This document shows positions 1 through 8,748 of a stretch of 64,000 nt of DNA, one piece after another. The first letter of the stretch is position 1. Each line of letters begins with the position of its first letter. Both the position numbers and the translations under genes were made by a program. The notes under the pieces are model-generated. The model did no database searches. It saw only the letters and a list, made by a program, of their open reading frames with translations, and had not been told where the DNA came from. Source of the stretch: CAWKGV01 sp963849305 (GTDB lineage Bacteria; Pseudomonadota; Alphaproteobacteria; Acetobacterales; Acetobacteraceae); assembly GCA_963849305.1 (NCBI GenBank), contig CAWKGV010000003.1:496001-560000 (forward strand), in the 5' to 3' direction.

Positions 1-2
1 GC

Positions 3-1592
3 TCGTGGCGCTACAAGTCGCCCTATCCGCGCCCGAACCCGCCGGGGCCGCTGCCGGTGGGCAAGGGCGCGGCGCCGGACGCGATAATGTCCGGCATGGC
101 GCTGGGCTACCCGCGCGGCCCCGAGGACTTGCTGATCGAGGATGACGGAACGCCGCTACGCATCGACAAGGCGTTCTCCTGGGACGCGCCGCTCGCCGCG
201 CACGGCATGATGCACACGGTGCTCGCCAACGCCCACGCGGGCGATCCGTACCCGATCGACACGCTGTTCATGTACATGGCCAACATGGCGTGGAACTCCG
301 CGATGAACCCCGGAGAGGCCGCGCGGATGCTAACCGACAAGGACGCGCAAACCGGCGAGTACCGCATTCCGCGCGTGATCTATGCCGATGCGTTCTACTC
401 CGAGATGGTCGCGCACGCCGACCTCGTGCTGCCCGATACGACCTATTTGGAACGCTGGGACTGCATTTCGCTGCTGGATCGCCCGATCGGCAGCCCGGAG
501 GGGCCGGCGGATGCGATCCGCCAGCCAGTGCTGGCACCCGATCGCGACGTGCGGCCGTTCCAGGACGTGCTGATCGAGCTTGGCGCGCGGCTGAAGCTGC
601 CGGGTTTCGTGGGTGAGGACGGCGAGCCGGCCTACCGCGATTATCCGGACTACATCGCCAACCATCAGCGCCGTCCGGGGATCGGCCCGCTTGCCGGCTG
701 GCGTGGGCCGGATGGCACCGAGCAGGGAGCGGGCGCGCCGAACCCGCGCCAGCTCGACCGTTACGTCGAGAACCAGTGCTTTTGGTCGTACCACCTGCCG
801 CCGGAACAGCTTTACTACAAGCACGCCAACCGGGCTTATCTGGAGCAGGCGAAGCGGATGGGACTGGTGGACGACACGGCGCAGATCGTGTTGCAGCTCT
901 ATTGCGAGCCGTTGCAGAAGTTCCGGCTGGCGGCCGACGGGCACGGCGCGGCGCAGCCGCCCGAGAGCCATCGCGCGCGCATTCGAAAGTATTTCGACCC
1001 GCTGCCGATCTGGTACTCGCCACTCGAGCACGGGCCGATCGAGCAGGCCGTCTACCCGCTGCACGCGATCACGCAGCGGCCGATGGCGATGTACCATTCG
1101 TGGCACTCGCAGAACGCCTGGCTGCGCCAGATATACAGCCAGAACCGGCTTTACATTCATCGCGGCACGGCCGAGGCGCTGGACATCGCCGACGAGGACT
1201 GGGCGTGGGTCATCGGCCGCGGCGGCCGGGTGAAGTGCCAAGTGCGGTTGATGGAGGGCGTGAACCCGGACACGGTCTGGACCTGGAACGCCATCGGCAA
1301 GCGCGCCGGGGCGTGGAACCTGTCGCCCGACGCGCCGGAGGCCCGGCGCGGCTTCCTGCTCAACCATGCCATTTCGGAGTTTTTGCCGCCCGCCGAGGGA
1401 CCGCGCTTCGCTAATGCCGATCCAGTAACGGGCCAGGCGGCATGGTACGATTTGCGCGTGCGGATCGAAAAGGCCGAGGCGGCCACCGATACCTTGCCGC
1501 GGGCGGTCGCGCTAGCCCGGTTGCCGGGGTTGGCCGCGACGCCAAGCATCCTGCGATTTGGCGTGGCTGCTTCGGCTGAGACAGCGGAGTGA
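3..1592 (+). CDS. soeA: Molybdopterin oxidoreductase, SoeA-type sulfite dehydrogenase large subunit (3' part)
   Basis: The frame is open to the left window edge, so this is the last 529 residues of a longer gene; the GTG at 57 is an internal codon. The visible part carries the typical GP-L-VGKGA stretch, an LVLPD-TYLERWD segment of the molybdopterin-binding fold, and a C-terminal molybdopterin-dinucleotide-binding domain (roughly the last 180 residues, with the HSWHSQNAWLRQI and NAIGKRAGAW motifs). Members of this family oxidise sulfite in the cytoplasm and pass electrons through SoeB and SoeC to quinone. The next two genes encode a matching four-cluster ferredoxin subunit and a DmsC-like anchor, which supports Soe over other members such as thiosulfate or polysulfide reductases. 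The N-terminal [4Fe-4S] motif lies outside the window, so substrate assignment is by context. Confidence 0.8.
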   Translation, partial: SWRYKSPYPRPNPPGPLPVGKGAAPDAIMSGMALGYPRGPEDLLIEDDGTPLRIDKAFSWDAPLAAHGMMHTVLANAHAGDPYPIDTLFMYMANMAWNSAMNPGEAARMLTDKDAQTGEYRIPRVIYADAFYSEMVAHADLVLPDTTYLERWDCISLLDRPIGSPEGPADAIRQPVLAPDRDVRPFQDVLIELGARLKLPGFVGEDGEPAYRDYPDYIANHQRRPGIGPLAGWRGPDGTEQGAGAPNPRQLDRYVENQCFWSYHLPPEQLYYKHANRAYLEQAKRMGLVDDTAQIVLQLYCEPLQKFRLAADGHGAAQPPESHRARIRKYFDPLPIWYSPLEHGPIEQAVYPLHAITQRPMAMYHSWHSQNAWLRQIYSQNRLYIHRGTAEALDIADEDWAWVIGRGGRVKCQVRLMEGVNPDTVWTWNAIGKRAGAWNLSPDAPEARRGFLLNHAISEFLPPAEGPRFANADPVTGQAAWYDLRVRIEKAEAATDTLPRAVALARLPGLAATPSILRFGVAASAETAE

Positions 1593-1637
1593 GAGTGATG
1601 GCCCTATGCACCGACCGCCCTCCTCGCGAATGCGAGC

Positions 1638-1764
1638 ATCCACGGCTCCGTATCCGCCAGCGAAGCCGTGGATGGTCGGCCTTCGCCGACCATGACGTGC
1701 TTGACCCGAGAAGACCAGAACCCGCTGACGCGGGGGCGACCTCTCCCCCTAGCGCGGGAGAGGT
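1638..1764. repeat. Composite palindromic intergenic repeat, copy 1
   Basis: This fills most of the gap between the molybdopterin and FeS subunit genes. Two nested stems are visible: ATCCACGGC (1638-1646) pairs with GCCGTGGAT (1665-1673), and ATGGTCGGC (1672-1680) pairs with GCCGACCAT (1685-1693) around a CTTC loop. A third stem follows: ACCTCTCCC (1739-1747) with GGGAGAGGT (1756-1764). The ATGGTCGGC/GCCGACCAT module recurs near 7370 and 26215, so this is a dispersed family and not a local terminator; no T-run follows any stem. Confidence 0.8.
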
Positions 1765-1782
1765 GTCTTCGGCCTTGCGAGC

Positions 1783-2526
1783 ATGACCAGCATTCCCACC
1801 CCCCAGCCGGGCCAGAAGAAGCTTGGCCTGGTGATCGATCTCGATACGTGCGTCGGCTGTCACGCCTGCGCGGTGAGCTGCAAGGAATGGAACACCTCCG
1901 GCCACCCCGCGCCGCTGACTGACTTCGAGCCGTATCAGGAGCACCCGCAAGGGGTGTGGCTGAACCGCGTGCATACCTATGAGGCGGGAACCGGCGAGGC
2001 GAGCCGGACGGTGCATTTCCCGCGCTCCTGCCTGCATTGCGAGCAACCGGCCTGTGTCACGGTCTGTCCCACGGGCGCCAGCTACAAGCGCGCCGAGGAC
2101 GGGATCGTGCTGGTCAATGCCGAGATATGCATCGGCTGCCAGCTCTGCGCCTGGGCTTGCCCCTATGGCGCGCGCGAGTTCGACACCGATCAGGGCGTGA
2201 TGCGCAAATGCACGCTCTGCATCGACCGCATATACAACGAGAACCTCCCCGAGCGGGAGCGGGAACCCGCCTGCGTCGCCACCTGCCCCGCCCGCGCGCG
2301 GCATTACGGCGATCTCGGCGACCCGGAGAGCGCGGTCTCCAAACTGGTCGCCGAGCGGGACGGCTACGATTTGATGCCGGAGATGGGATATCGGCCGGTT
2401 AATAAGTACCTGCCTCCCCGCCGGCGGCCCGCGCCGCCACCGGCGCCGATCGAGGCGGAGCCTGCCGAGCCGACCGGGGCCGGAGCATCCGTGCTGCGCT
2501 GGATCGACCGCATGCTCAGCCGATGA
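1783..2526 (+). CDS. soeB: Sulfite dehydrogenase iron-sulfur subunit SoeB
   Basis: A 247-residue ferredoxin-like electron-transfer subunit of the DmsB/NrfC type. Four cysteine groups are clear: CVGCHACAVSC (residues 23-33), CLHCEQPACVTVCP, CIGCQLCAWACP, and CTLCIDRI with a later CVATCPARA. These ligate four [4Fe-4S] clusters that pass electrons between the molybdenum subunit and the membrane anchor. There is no signal peptide, as expected for the cytoplasmic Soe enzyme. The C-terminal tail is Pro/Ala/Glu-rich. The stop overlaps the start of the next gene (ATGA), so the two are probably translationally coupled. Confidence 0.88.
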   Translation: MTSIPTPQPGQKKLGLVIDLDTCVGCHACAVSCKEWNTSGHPAPLTDFEPYQEHPQGVWLNRVHTYEAGTGEASRTVHFPRSCLHCEQPACVTVCPTGASYKRAEDGIVLVNAEICIGCQLCAWACPYGAREFDTDQGVMRKCTLCIDRIYNENLPEREREPACVATCPARARHYGDLGDPESAVSKLVAERDGYDLMPEMGYRPVNKYLPPRRRPAPPPAPIEAEPAEPTGAGASVLRWIDRMLSR

Positions 2527-3476
2527 ATCCCGCCTTCTCGGTCATTTTCTTCACGACGTTTTCCGGGGCCGGCTACGGGATGCTGTTCTGGCTCGGCGTG
2601 CTGAACGCGGCCGGGCGGATGCCGGCCCCGGCATGGTTCGGCGTGCCGGCGGTCGCGATCGCGCTGGGGCTCGCCTCGGCTGGGCTGGTGTTCTCCACGT
2701 TCCATCTCGGGCGACCGGAGCGGGCCTGGCGCGCGATCTCGCAATGGCGCAGTTCCTGGCTGTCGCGGGAGGGCGTGGCGGCGCTGATCGCGTATGTGCC
2801 GGCCTTACTATTCGCATTGTTCTGGGCACTGCGCGGCGCGGGAGCGGAGGTCACGCTCGCCTTCGGCCTGCTCGCGGCCGTGGCGGGGGCGGCAACCGTC
2901 TTCTGCACGGCGATGATCTACCGTTCGCTCAAGCCAGTGCGGCAGTGGCACAATCGTTTCGTGCTACCGAACTATTTGGTCCTGGCGCTGTTCAGCGGCG
3001 GGGCGTGCCTGGCCGCTATGGCGATCTTCTGGGAGGCGGGGCCGGGGCGCATCGCCGCCGCGCTTGCGATCATGGCGGGAGTGGCGGGAGCCGGCGGAAA
3101 GCTTGCCTATTGGCGGTTCATCGACCGCCGTCCCGCTCCCAGCATCAGCACGATGGAGAGCGCGACCGGGCTCGGCGCGCTCGGCCGGGTGCGGATGCTG
3201 GAGGCCCCGCACACCGAGGAGAACTACTTGTTACGCGAGATGGGATTCCGGATCGGCCGGAAGCACGCCGCCAGGTTGCGGCAAATCACTCTGGCGGTCG
3301 GCTTCGTCATCCCGATCGTGCTGCTGATCGCGGGTTCGGTCTTGGATGGCGTGGTCGCCGGGATTCTGTTTCCGCTATCCGCAGTCTGCGCGCTGCTCGG
3401 TTTGTATGCTGAACGCTGGTTGTTCTTCGCGCAGGCCACGCATACAGCGATGCTCTACTATGGCCGGCCCGTGTGA
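2523..3476 (+). CDS. soeC: DmsC/SoeC-family membrane anchor subunit
   Basis: A 317-residue polytopic membrane protein starting at the ATG that overlaps the soeB stop. It contains about eight hydrophobic helices and the family-typical STFHLGRPERAWRA motif after the second helix. Subunits of this type anchor DMSO-reductase-family complexes and exchange electrons with quinone. Position as the third gene of the A-B-C order supports the assignment to the sulfite dehydrogenase. A long hydrophilic loop around residues 200-250 separates the last helices. Confidence 0.85.
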   Translation: MNPAFSVIFFTTFSGAGYGMLFWLGVLNAAGRMPAPAWFGVPAVAIALGLASAGLVFSTFHLGRPERAWRAISQWRSSWLSREGVAALIAYVPALLFALFWALRGAGAEVTLAFGLLAAVAGAATVFCTAMIYRSLKPVRQWHNRFVLPNYLVLALFSGGACLAAMAIFWEAGPGRIAAALAIMAGVAGAGGKLAYWRFIDRRPAPSISTMESATGLGALGRVRMLEAPHTEENYLLREMGFRIGRKHAARLRQITLAVGFVIPIVLLIAGSVLDGVVAGILFPLSAVCALLGLYAERWLFFAQATHTAMLYYGRPV

Positions 3477-3487
3477 ACGAAGCGCCA

Positions 3488-3919
3488 TCAGGACTGGATA
3501 ATCGACTGTGCCTGGTCGATCACTTGCACGAGGTCGGCAACCCTTCCGTGCTCAAGCTCGTTGAGCGCCCCCTCGAGCGCATCCGCGACGGCGTGGAGGT
3601 GTTCGGTCCCCTCCGCATCAGGGCTCGCGGCGGCTGCATCGATGGCCTCGATCGCGCCCTCCAGCGATTCGCGCAGCTCGCCTTCTTGGACGTCGGTGAC
3701 CGCCTGTTGCACCCGATCCAAGGCATCGGCCACTTCCTGGCCGGGTTCCGCCGGGGGGCTTGCTGGTGGCGCCTGCTGTGAATTGCTGCCTTCCGCGACT
3801 TCCGGCACGACACTGCTCCGTAGGTAATTGTTCTTAGATACGGTATATGTGAACGAGCCATCCGCGCTTAGAATCACGTCTCCGCTACAGAGCTGCTCCC
3901 ATCCCATCGCGGCTAGCAT
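3488..3919 (-). CDS. Hypothetical protein with Ala/Glu-rich helical C-terminus
   Basis: About 143 residues if the ATG at 3919 is used; an ATG at 3907 and a GTG at 3877 (preceded by GGAG) are alternatives, and all three overlap or abut the 3' end of the channel gene on the same strand. The N-terminal part has a short beta-like stretch (ADGSFTYTVSKNN), then a Pro-rich linker, then an acidic helical region (EVADALDRVQQAVTDV and similar) that looks like a small helical bundle. No family recognised. Regular hydrophobic spacing in the last 90 residues suggests real coding sequence, but the start and even the existence of the gene are uncertain. Confidence 0.42.
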   Translation of the reverse strand: MLAAMGWEQLCSGDVILSADGSFTYTVSKNNYLRSSVVPEVAEGSNSQQAPPASPPAEPGQEVADALDRVQQAVTDVQEGELRESLEGAIEAIDAAAASPDAEGTEHLHAVADALEGALNELEHGRVADLVQVIDQAQSIIQS

Positions 3920-5336
3920 TGGAGCGCACGTAAAGGTCGCGCTTCGGGTATGGAATGCGGATGCCTTGCTGCTGGAACAAGTGCCAGATCTCATAGAGCA
4001 CCTGGCTTTTGATGTTGTGGATGCCGTTCTGCGCGTCCTCGATCCAGAACCGCAACTCCAGCTCGATCGCGCTCTCCCCGAACGCCATGATGAGCGCCGT
4101 GGGAGCCGGCGCGGAGAGGATGCGCGGCGGCCGGCTCGCCGCCTCGGTCATCAGGGCGAGCACCTGGTCCAGATCGGAATCGTGCGGCACGCGCACCGGA
4201 ACCTTCAATCGCACGCGATCGCTCTTATGCGACCAGTTGAGCACCTGGTGGGTGATGATGTCCTCGTTCGGGATCAGAAACTCCATGCCGTCGCGCGTCT
4301 CCACCGCCACGTAGCGCGCGCCGAGCGAGGAGACCCAGCCATAGGTGCCGCCGACCTCGATCACGTCGCCTGGCTTGATCGACTTGTCCAGCAGCAGAAC
4401 GATGCCGCTGAACAGGTTGGAGACGGTGCGCTGCAAACCGAGCCCGACGCCGACGCCGAGCGCCCCGGTGAACAGCGCGAAGGTGGACAGGTCCACGCCG
4501 ATGCTGGTGAGCGAGAGCACCACGGCCAGCGTGATCAAGGTGGCTTTGGTGAGCTTGCCCAGAAGCACTCGCGCGCGCGGGGTCAGCTCGGGGACCCGGG
4601 TGATCCGGCGCTCGAACAGATTGGACGCGACGGTGGCAATCCAGAGTAGGACGGCGAGCGAGAGCACGCCCTTGACCACGGTCAGGATCGAGACCCTGAG
4701 TCCGCCCATCACGATCGCGACGCTATCCAGCAGGTTGAGCGCCGGATCGAGGAGATGGACGATGTTGAGCGCCGCCACCACCCAGGCGAGGACCGCGATC
4801 AGCCGCGCCAGCGCCGGATAAGGGACGAAATCCGCCGCCAGCCGGATCACCAGCCAGGCCAGCAGCAAGCTGATCGCCGTCTGGGTCACCAGACTCGGCC
4901 ACCCGACATGCTCGGCGATCGCGACCGAAACCCACAATCCGCTCACCCAGGCGATCGGAGTGACCAGCGGCACCACCCGATAGCTGACCCAGCCCCGGTG
5001 AGCGGCGATCCAGTCGAGGTGGTGCCCCTCTGGAATCCGCTCCACCCAGCGGATGAGCCAAAGCCGGATCGGCCGGCACATGAGCCAGGCGATGGCGCCG
5101 GTCAGGATGACGGCGGGCACCTGGATCACATTGGCAAACACAAGGACTTCGCCGAGCAGATGCTGCTCAAGCCGGTCCAGATGCGCGAGCGCGCCCTGCC
5201 AGAGCGAGACCGTCTCGATTGGTTCCTCCCGGCGCAGAGGGCGCCGTGGGCCAACGCCTTGGCCGAGCATGGCACAGGCGCGGGCCTGAAGCCATGGCCC
5301 GCTTGCAGCGCGCGGCTTCCTTCCACGGTTCGGCAT
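3885..5336 (-). CDS. MscS-family mechanosensitive channel protein
   Basis: Up to 483 residues. After several N-terminal membrane helices comes the MscS core: a pore-lining helix rich in Gly/Ala (FALFTGALGVGVGLGLQRT, around residues 285-305), then the conserved beta domain with IKPGDVIEVGGTYGWV and IPNEDIITHQVLNWS. The C-terminal alpha/beta domain ends with GIRIPYPKRDLYVR, a common MscS ending. Such channels release solutes on hypo-osmotic shock. The start is uncertain: ATG at 5336 lacks a clear ribosome site and ATG at 5270 is possible, while the best Shine-Dalgarno (GGAGGA near 5230) sits before an ATC codon. It diverges from kup, another osmotic and ion-homeostasis gene. Confidence 0.85.
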   Translation of the reverse strand: MPNRGRKPRAASGPWLQARACAMLGQGVGPRRPLRREEPIETVSLWQGALAHLDRLEQHLLGEVLVFANVIQVPAVILTGAIAWLMCRPIRLWLIRWVERIPEGHHLDWIAAHRGWVSYRVVPLVTPIAWVSGLWVSVAIAEHVGWPSLVTQTAISLLLAWLVIRLAADFVPYPALARLIAVLAWVVAALNIVHLLDPALNLLDSVAIVMGGLRVSILTVVKGVLSLAVLLWIATVASNLFERRITRVPELTPRARVLLGKLTKATLITLAVVLSLTSIGVDLSTFALFTGALGVGVGLGLQRTVSNLFSGIVLLLDKSIKPGDVIEVGGTYGWVSSLGARYVAVETRDGMEFLIPNEDIITHQVLNWSHKSDRVRLKVPVRVPHDSDLDQVLALMTEAASRPPRILSAPAPTALIMAFGESAIELELRFWIEDAQNGIHNIKSQVLYEIWHLFQQQGIRIPYPKRDLYVRSNASRDGMGAAL

Positions 5337-5375
5337 TTTGGTCCAGGCTGATGCCGATACCCGGGAGGAAGGGCA

Positions 5376-7283
5376 ATGGCACAGACGCTCCGGACGGCCG
5401 CAGTGCCGAGGCTCGGCGCCCGGCGCCTTCCCGCCGCCGCCGCACTCGCCGCGCTCGGCATCGTCTATGGCGATATCGGCACGAGCCCGCTCTATGCGTT
5501 CAAGCAGGCCGCCCAGGCGGGCGGGACGCTTTCGCCCGAGACCATCATGGGCGTCGTGTCGCTGATCCTCTGGTCGCTAATCCTGATCGTCTCGCTCAAA
5601 TACGCCATCCTCATCATGCGTGCCGACAACCACGGCGAGGGCGGCATCGTGGCGCTGCTCGCCCTGCTCGATGCGCGGCACGCCCAGGCCGGAAGCTGGC
5701 GCGCCTTCCTGCTCATCATTGGCCTGATCGGGGCGGCGCTGCTCTATGGCGACGGGGTGATCACGCCGGCGATCTCGGTGCTCAGCGCGGTGGAAGGCCT
5801 GAAGCTCGATGCACCGGAGTTGACGCGCCTGGTCGTGCCGATCAGCGTCGCGATCCTGATCGGCCTGTTCCTGGTGCAGCGCAAGGGCACGGGCTTCATC
5901 GGCAACATTTTCGGACCGGTGATGCTGCTGTGGTTCCTGGCGATCGGCGTGCTCGGCCTACGCGGGATCGCGCGCTCGCCGATGATCCTGGAGGCGATCA
6001 GCCCGCATCACGCGGTGATATATCTGGTACATGCCGGACCGGCGATCGGGTTCGCCGTGCTCGGCGCAGCGTTCCTCGCGGTCACGGGCGGGGAGGCGAT
6101 GTATGCCGACATGGGCCATTTCGGCCGCTTGCCGATCCGCCTCGGCTGGTTCGTCGTGGCGCTGCCGGCGCTGGTGCTCAACTATTTCGGCCAGGGCGCG
6201 CTATTGCTCGCCAATTCACGGGGCATCGAGAACCCGTTCTACCTGCTGGCGCCGGGATGGGCGCATTACCCGCTGGTGGTGTTCGCCACGCTGGCCACCA
6301 TCATCGCCTCGCAGGCCATCATCTCCGGCGCCTACTCGCTCACCCAGCAGTCGATCCAACTCGGTTTCCTGCCCCGGATGCAGGTGCTGCACACGGCCAG
6401 CCATGAAAAGGGCCAGATCTACATGCCGGTGGTGAACTGGCTCCTGGCCGCCGGCACGCTGGCCGCCGTGTTCGTGTTTGGCTCCTCCGACGCGCTCGGA
6501 GGTGCGTACGGGATCGCCGTCTCGATGCTAATGGCGATAACCACGGTGCTGGCGGCCCTGGTCGCGCTGCAATGGGGCTACAACCCGCTCGCAGTCGCGG
6601 CGGTGAACGGGGCGTTCCTGGTTGTGGACCTGATCTTCGTCGCCGCCAATGCGACCAAGCTGCTGGAGGGCGGCTGGTTCCCGCTGCTGCTGGCCGGCAT
6701 CATCGCGTTCCTGATGCTGACCTGGCGCTCCGGCTGGCTCCTGCTGGAGCAGCAGCGCTCCGGCCTGCGCCAGAGAGAGGAGGGGTTCGTGGAGTGGGTG
6801 CTCAAGAACCCGCCCTTGCGACTGCCGGGTGCCGCGGCGATCTTCACCGCGGCCAGCTCTGGCATCCCGCTCGCGCTGACGCATCACTTGCGGCACAATC
6901 ACGTCTTGCACGAGCGGGTGCTGCTGGTCTCCACCACCAACACCGATGCGCCGCGGGTGGATCGGCTCGAGCGCGTCCGGCTCGTGCCGGTCGGCGCCGG
7001 CATAACCCGGGTGCTGCTGCAGTACGGGTTCATGGAAGATCCCAATGTCATGGACGGGTTGAGGCTCGCCTGCGACGACCCCAGCCTGCGCGGGATCGAT
7101 CCGGAGCAGATCACCTACTATTTCCGCCGGGTGATGGTCGTCCCGCGCGATCAGGTGTCCGGAATGCCCGTGTGGAGAAAGAGGCTGTTCGCGGCGATGC
7201 ATCTCAACGCCAATCTCCCGGCCGCCTATTTCGGGGTGCCGGCTACGCAGGTGGTGGAGGTGGGATTGGAGGTGGAGATTTGA
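5376..7283 (+). CDS. kup: Low-affinity potassium transporter Kup
   Basis: A 635-residue KUP/HAK/KT potassium uptake permease of the inner membrane, of usual length. The N-terminus has the signature LGIVYGDIGTSPLYAFKQA, followed by RADNHGEGGI between helices 2 and 3. About twelve hydrophobic segments precede a cytoplasmic C-terminal domain that ends in the typical YFGVPATQVVEVGLEVEI. The start is supported by a strong GGGAGGAAGGG ribosome site six bases upstream. The 3' end meets a palindromic repeat and a convergent gene. Confidence 0.94.
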   Translation: MAQTLRTAAVPRLGARRLPAAAALAALGIVYGDIGTSPLYAFKQAAQAGGTLSPETIMGVVSLILWSLILIVSLKYAILIMRADNHGEGGIVALLALLDARHAQAGSWRAFLLIIGLIGAALLYGDGVITPAISVLSAVEGLKLDAPELTRLVVPISVAILIGLFLVQRKGTGFIGNIFGPVMLLWFLAIGVLGLRGIARSPMILEAISPHHAVIYLVHAGPAIGFAVLGAAFLAVTGGEAMYADMGHFGRLPIRLGWFVVALPALVLNYFGQGALLLANSRGIENPFYLLAPGWAHYPLVVFATLATIIASQAIISGAYSLTQQSIQLGFLPRMQVLHTASHEKGQIYMPVVNWLLAAGTLAAVFVFGSSDALGGAYGIAVSMLMAITTVLAALVALQWGYNPLAVAAVNGAFLVVDLIFVAANATKLLEGGWFPLLLAGIIAFLMLTWRSGWLLLEQQRSGLRQREEGFVEWVLKNPPLRLPGAAAIFTAASSGIPLALTHHLRHNHVLHERVLLVSTTNTDAPRVDRLERVRLVPVGAGITRVLLQYGFMEDPNVMDGLRLACDDPSLRGIDPEQITYYFRRVMVVPRDQVSGMPVWRKRLFAAMHLNANLPAAYFGVPATQVVEVGLEVEI

Positions 7284-7360
7284 GCGGAAGTCGCGGTGTA
7301 TTTGGATGGCGGAAGGAGAAGCGGGAGTCATCTGCAGAAAATGAGCCGACGCCACTCCGA

Positions 7361-7434
7361 GAGAGTCGCGGATGGTCGGCCTCCGCCGACCACGACGAGA
7401 CCCTCCCGCGGCCCCCTCCCGCAAGGGGAGGGGG
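7361..7434. repeat. Composite palindromic intergenic repeat, copy 2 (partial)
   Basis: Located between the convergent ends of kup and the Ntn-hydrolase-like gene. It has GGTCGGC paired with GCCGACC around a CTCC loop (about 7374-7391), the same module as near 1680 and 26220. A perfect 9-bp stem follows: CCCCCTCCC (7412-7420) with GGGAGGGGG (7426-7434) and a GCAAG loop. The upstream half of the unit is missing here. It could act as a bidirectional transcript end, but there is no T-tract. Confidence 0.75.
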
Positions 7435-7437
7435 AAG

Positions 7438-8589
7438 TCAGACAACCTCGACGGCAAGTGATGGAAAAGCCGAGCGTGTCGGCGCCTCGGCCATGGCGGC
7501 ATCAGCCGGCGCGGCTCCGGCCGGGAGTCCGCAAGCGGTGGTGCCATAGGGCGTCAGCACCAGGCAGTCCACCGGAGCAATGGTGCCCTCGCCCTCGCGC
7601 GTAAGATACCCGACGGCTTCGGCGCCGCGCACCAGGCCGGCGGCGATGGCGCCTAGCTCGGCCACGGAGGAAACACCGATCCGATCGTGCGTCTGGTCCC
7701 AGCGCGCGCCCATCGCCGGGCCGACCGCGTCCCGCTCGGTGGCCGACATCCTGCGCCAATGCTCGTCCGATATACCGTCCACCATCGCCTCGATCAGCGG
7801 ACGGCCCGATCCCTGAGCCACGACGACGGTGCGGCTGGAGCGCCACAACGCCTCGTAGTCGGTGGTGAAGCGTGAGACCGCGTGCAGCCGCTGGCCAATG
7901 CCGCGCCATAGCCGGAGCGAGACCAGAACCGGCACGCCGGTCGCCGGGCAGCACATCCCGATGGTGAGGAAAAGGTCGGACGGCTTGCCCCAGTCGCGCG
8001 TGAGGGCTCCGACCACGGCGCGCCCACACAATTCAGGCGCCTCGCGAATCGCGGCGACCAGGCTGGGCTTGCCGAACGTCCCGCACAGGCGGGAGGCGTG
8101 GGCATTCCACACCGCATGCCCGACCGCGCGCAGCGTTGCCTCGCCACGACAGGCCGCGGCTTGCTCGATCTCGGCTAGTATCCGCTGCAATCCACGGGCC
8201 GCGCCGCCGCCGCCAGCACCCAGCGCGCGCTCCAGCACCAGTTCGGCGGTCGCCGCGAGCACCTCGGCATCCGCCTCTTCCCGGCCGCGGCCGGCGGCGC
8301 AGGGCAGTGGCCTATCCAGCACCGCCAGCACCGCCTCGGCCAACGCCTCGGGGGTGGCGGCGGGCTCGGCGGCTTCGATCGCCCGTTGCATCGACAACGC
8401 AAGCCGGCTGACCGGGAGATCGAACATCGCGAGCGGCCCCGAGGCCATCATCGCGGCCGGAACCCGAGTGCCGAGACGCAGCAACTTGACATCCCGCCCG
8501 GTGGAGCGCGCCTCGCCGCCGCGATACACGTGCCGGTCGCTTGCCATTGCAATACCGTAGCTGTTCGCGATGGCGAGTTGTATCGTCAT
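7438..8589 (-). CDS. Candidate proteasome-like Ntn hydrolase (unassigned family)
   Basis: A 383-residue protein; the ATG at 8589 has a GAGGG ribosome site. The N-terminus resembles the start of proteasome beta-type Ntn hydrolases: after Met1 comes TIQLAIANSYGIAMASDRH. If Met is removed, Thr1 is N-terminal, Asp is residue 17 and a Lys (in DVKLLRLG) is residue 34, close to the Thr1/Asp17/Lys33 set of proteasomes. The next segment, VPAAMMASGPLAMFD, sits where proteasome-fold proteins have a beta strand with a Gly-rich turn. The rest is helical and about 150 residues longer than a plain beta subunit. No partner ATPase or alpha subunit is nearby. The fold call is inferred from one short motif set; a non-catalytic relative is possible. 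Confidence 0.55.
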   Translation of the reverse strand: MTIQLAIANSYGIAMASDRHVYRGGEARSTGRDVKLLRLGTRVPAAMMASGPLAMFDLPVSRLALSMQRAIEAAEPAATPEALAEAVLAVLDRPLPCAAGRGREEADAEVLAATAELVLERALGAGGGGAARGLQRILAEIEQAAACRGEATLRAVGHAVWNAHASRLCGTFGKPSLVAAIREAPELCGRAVVGALTRDWGKPSDLFLTIGMCCPATGVPVLVSLRLWRGIGQRLHAVSRFTTDYEALWRSSRTVVVAQGSGRPLIEAMVDGISDEHWRRMSATERDAVGPAMGARWDQTHDRIGVSSVAELGAIAAGLVRGAEAVGYLTREGEGTIAPVDCLVLTPYGTTACGLPAGAAPADAAMAEAPTRSAFPSLAVEVV

Positions 8590-8748
8590 CAGGCCCTCAC
8601 GTCCGCGTGAACGCTCTACCGTACCGCCCCGGGTCGGCTCAAGGAAAAAGCCTCGGATCGCGACAAAGGGGTCAGCTAACAGCTCCAACCGCCTCGAAAC
8701 ACCCGTCGCGTTTACCGCCTGCTCACGCACCCAAGCGAGGATAGGGGC

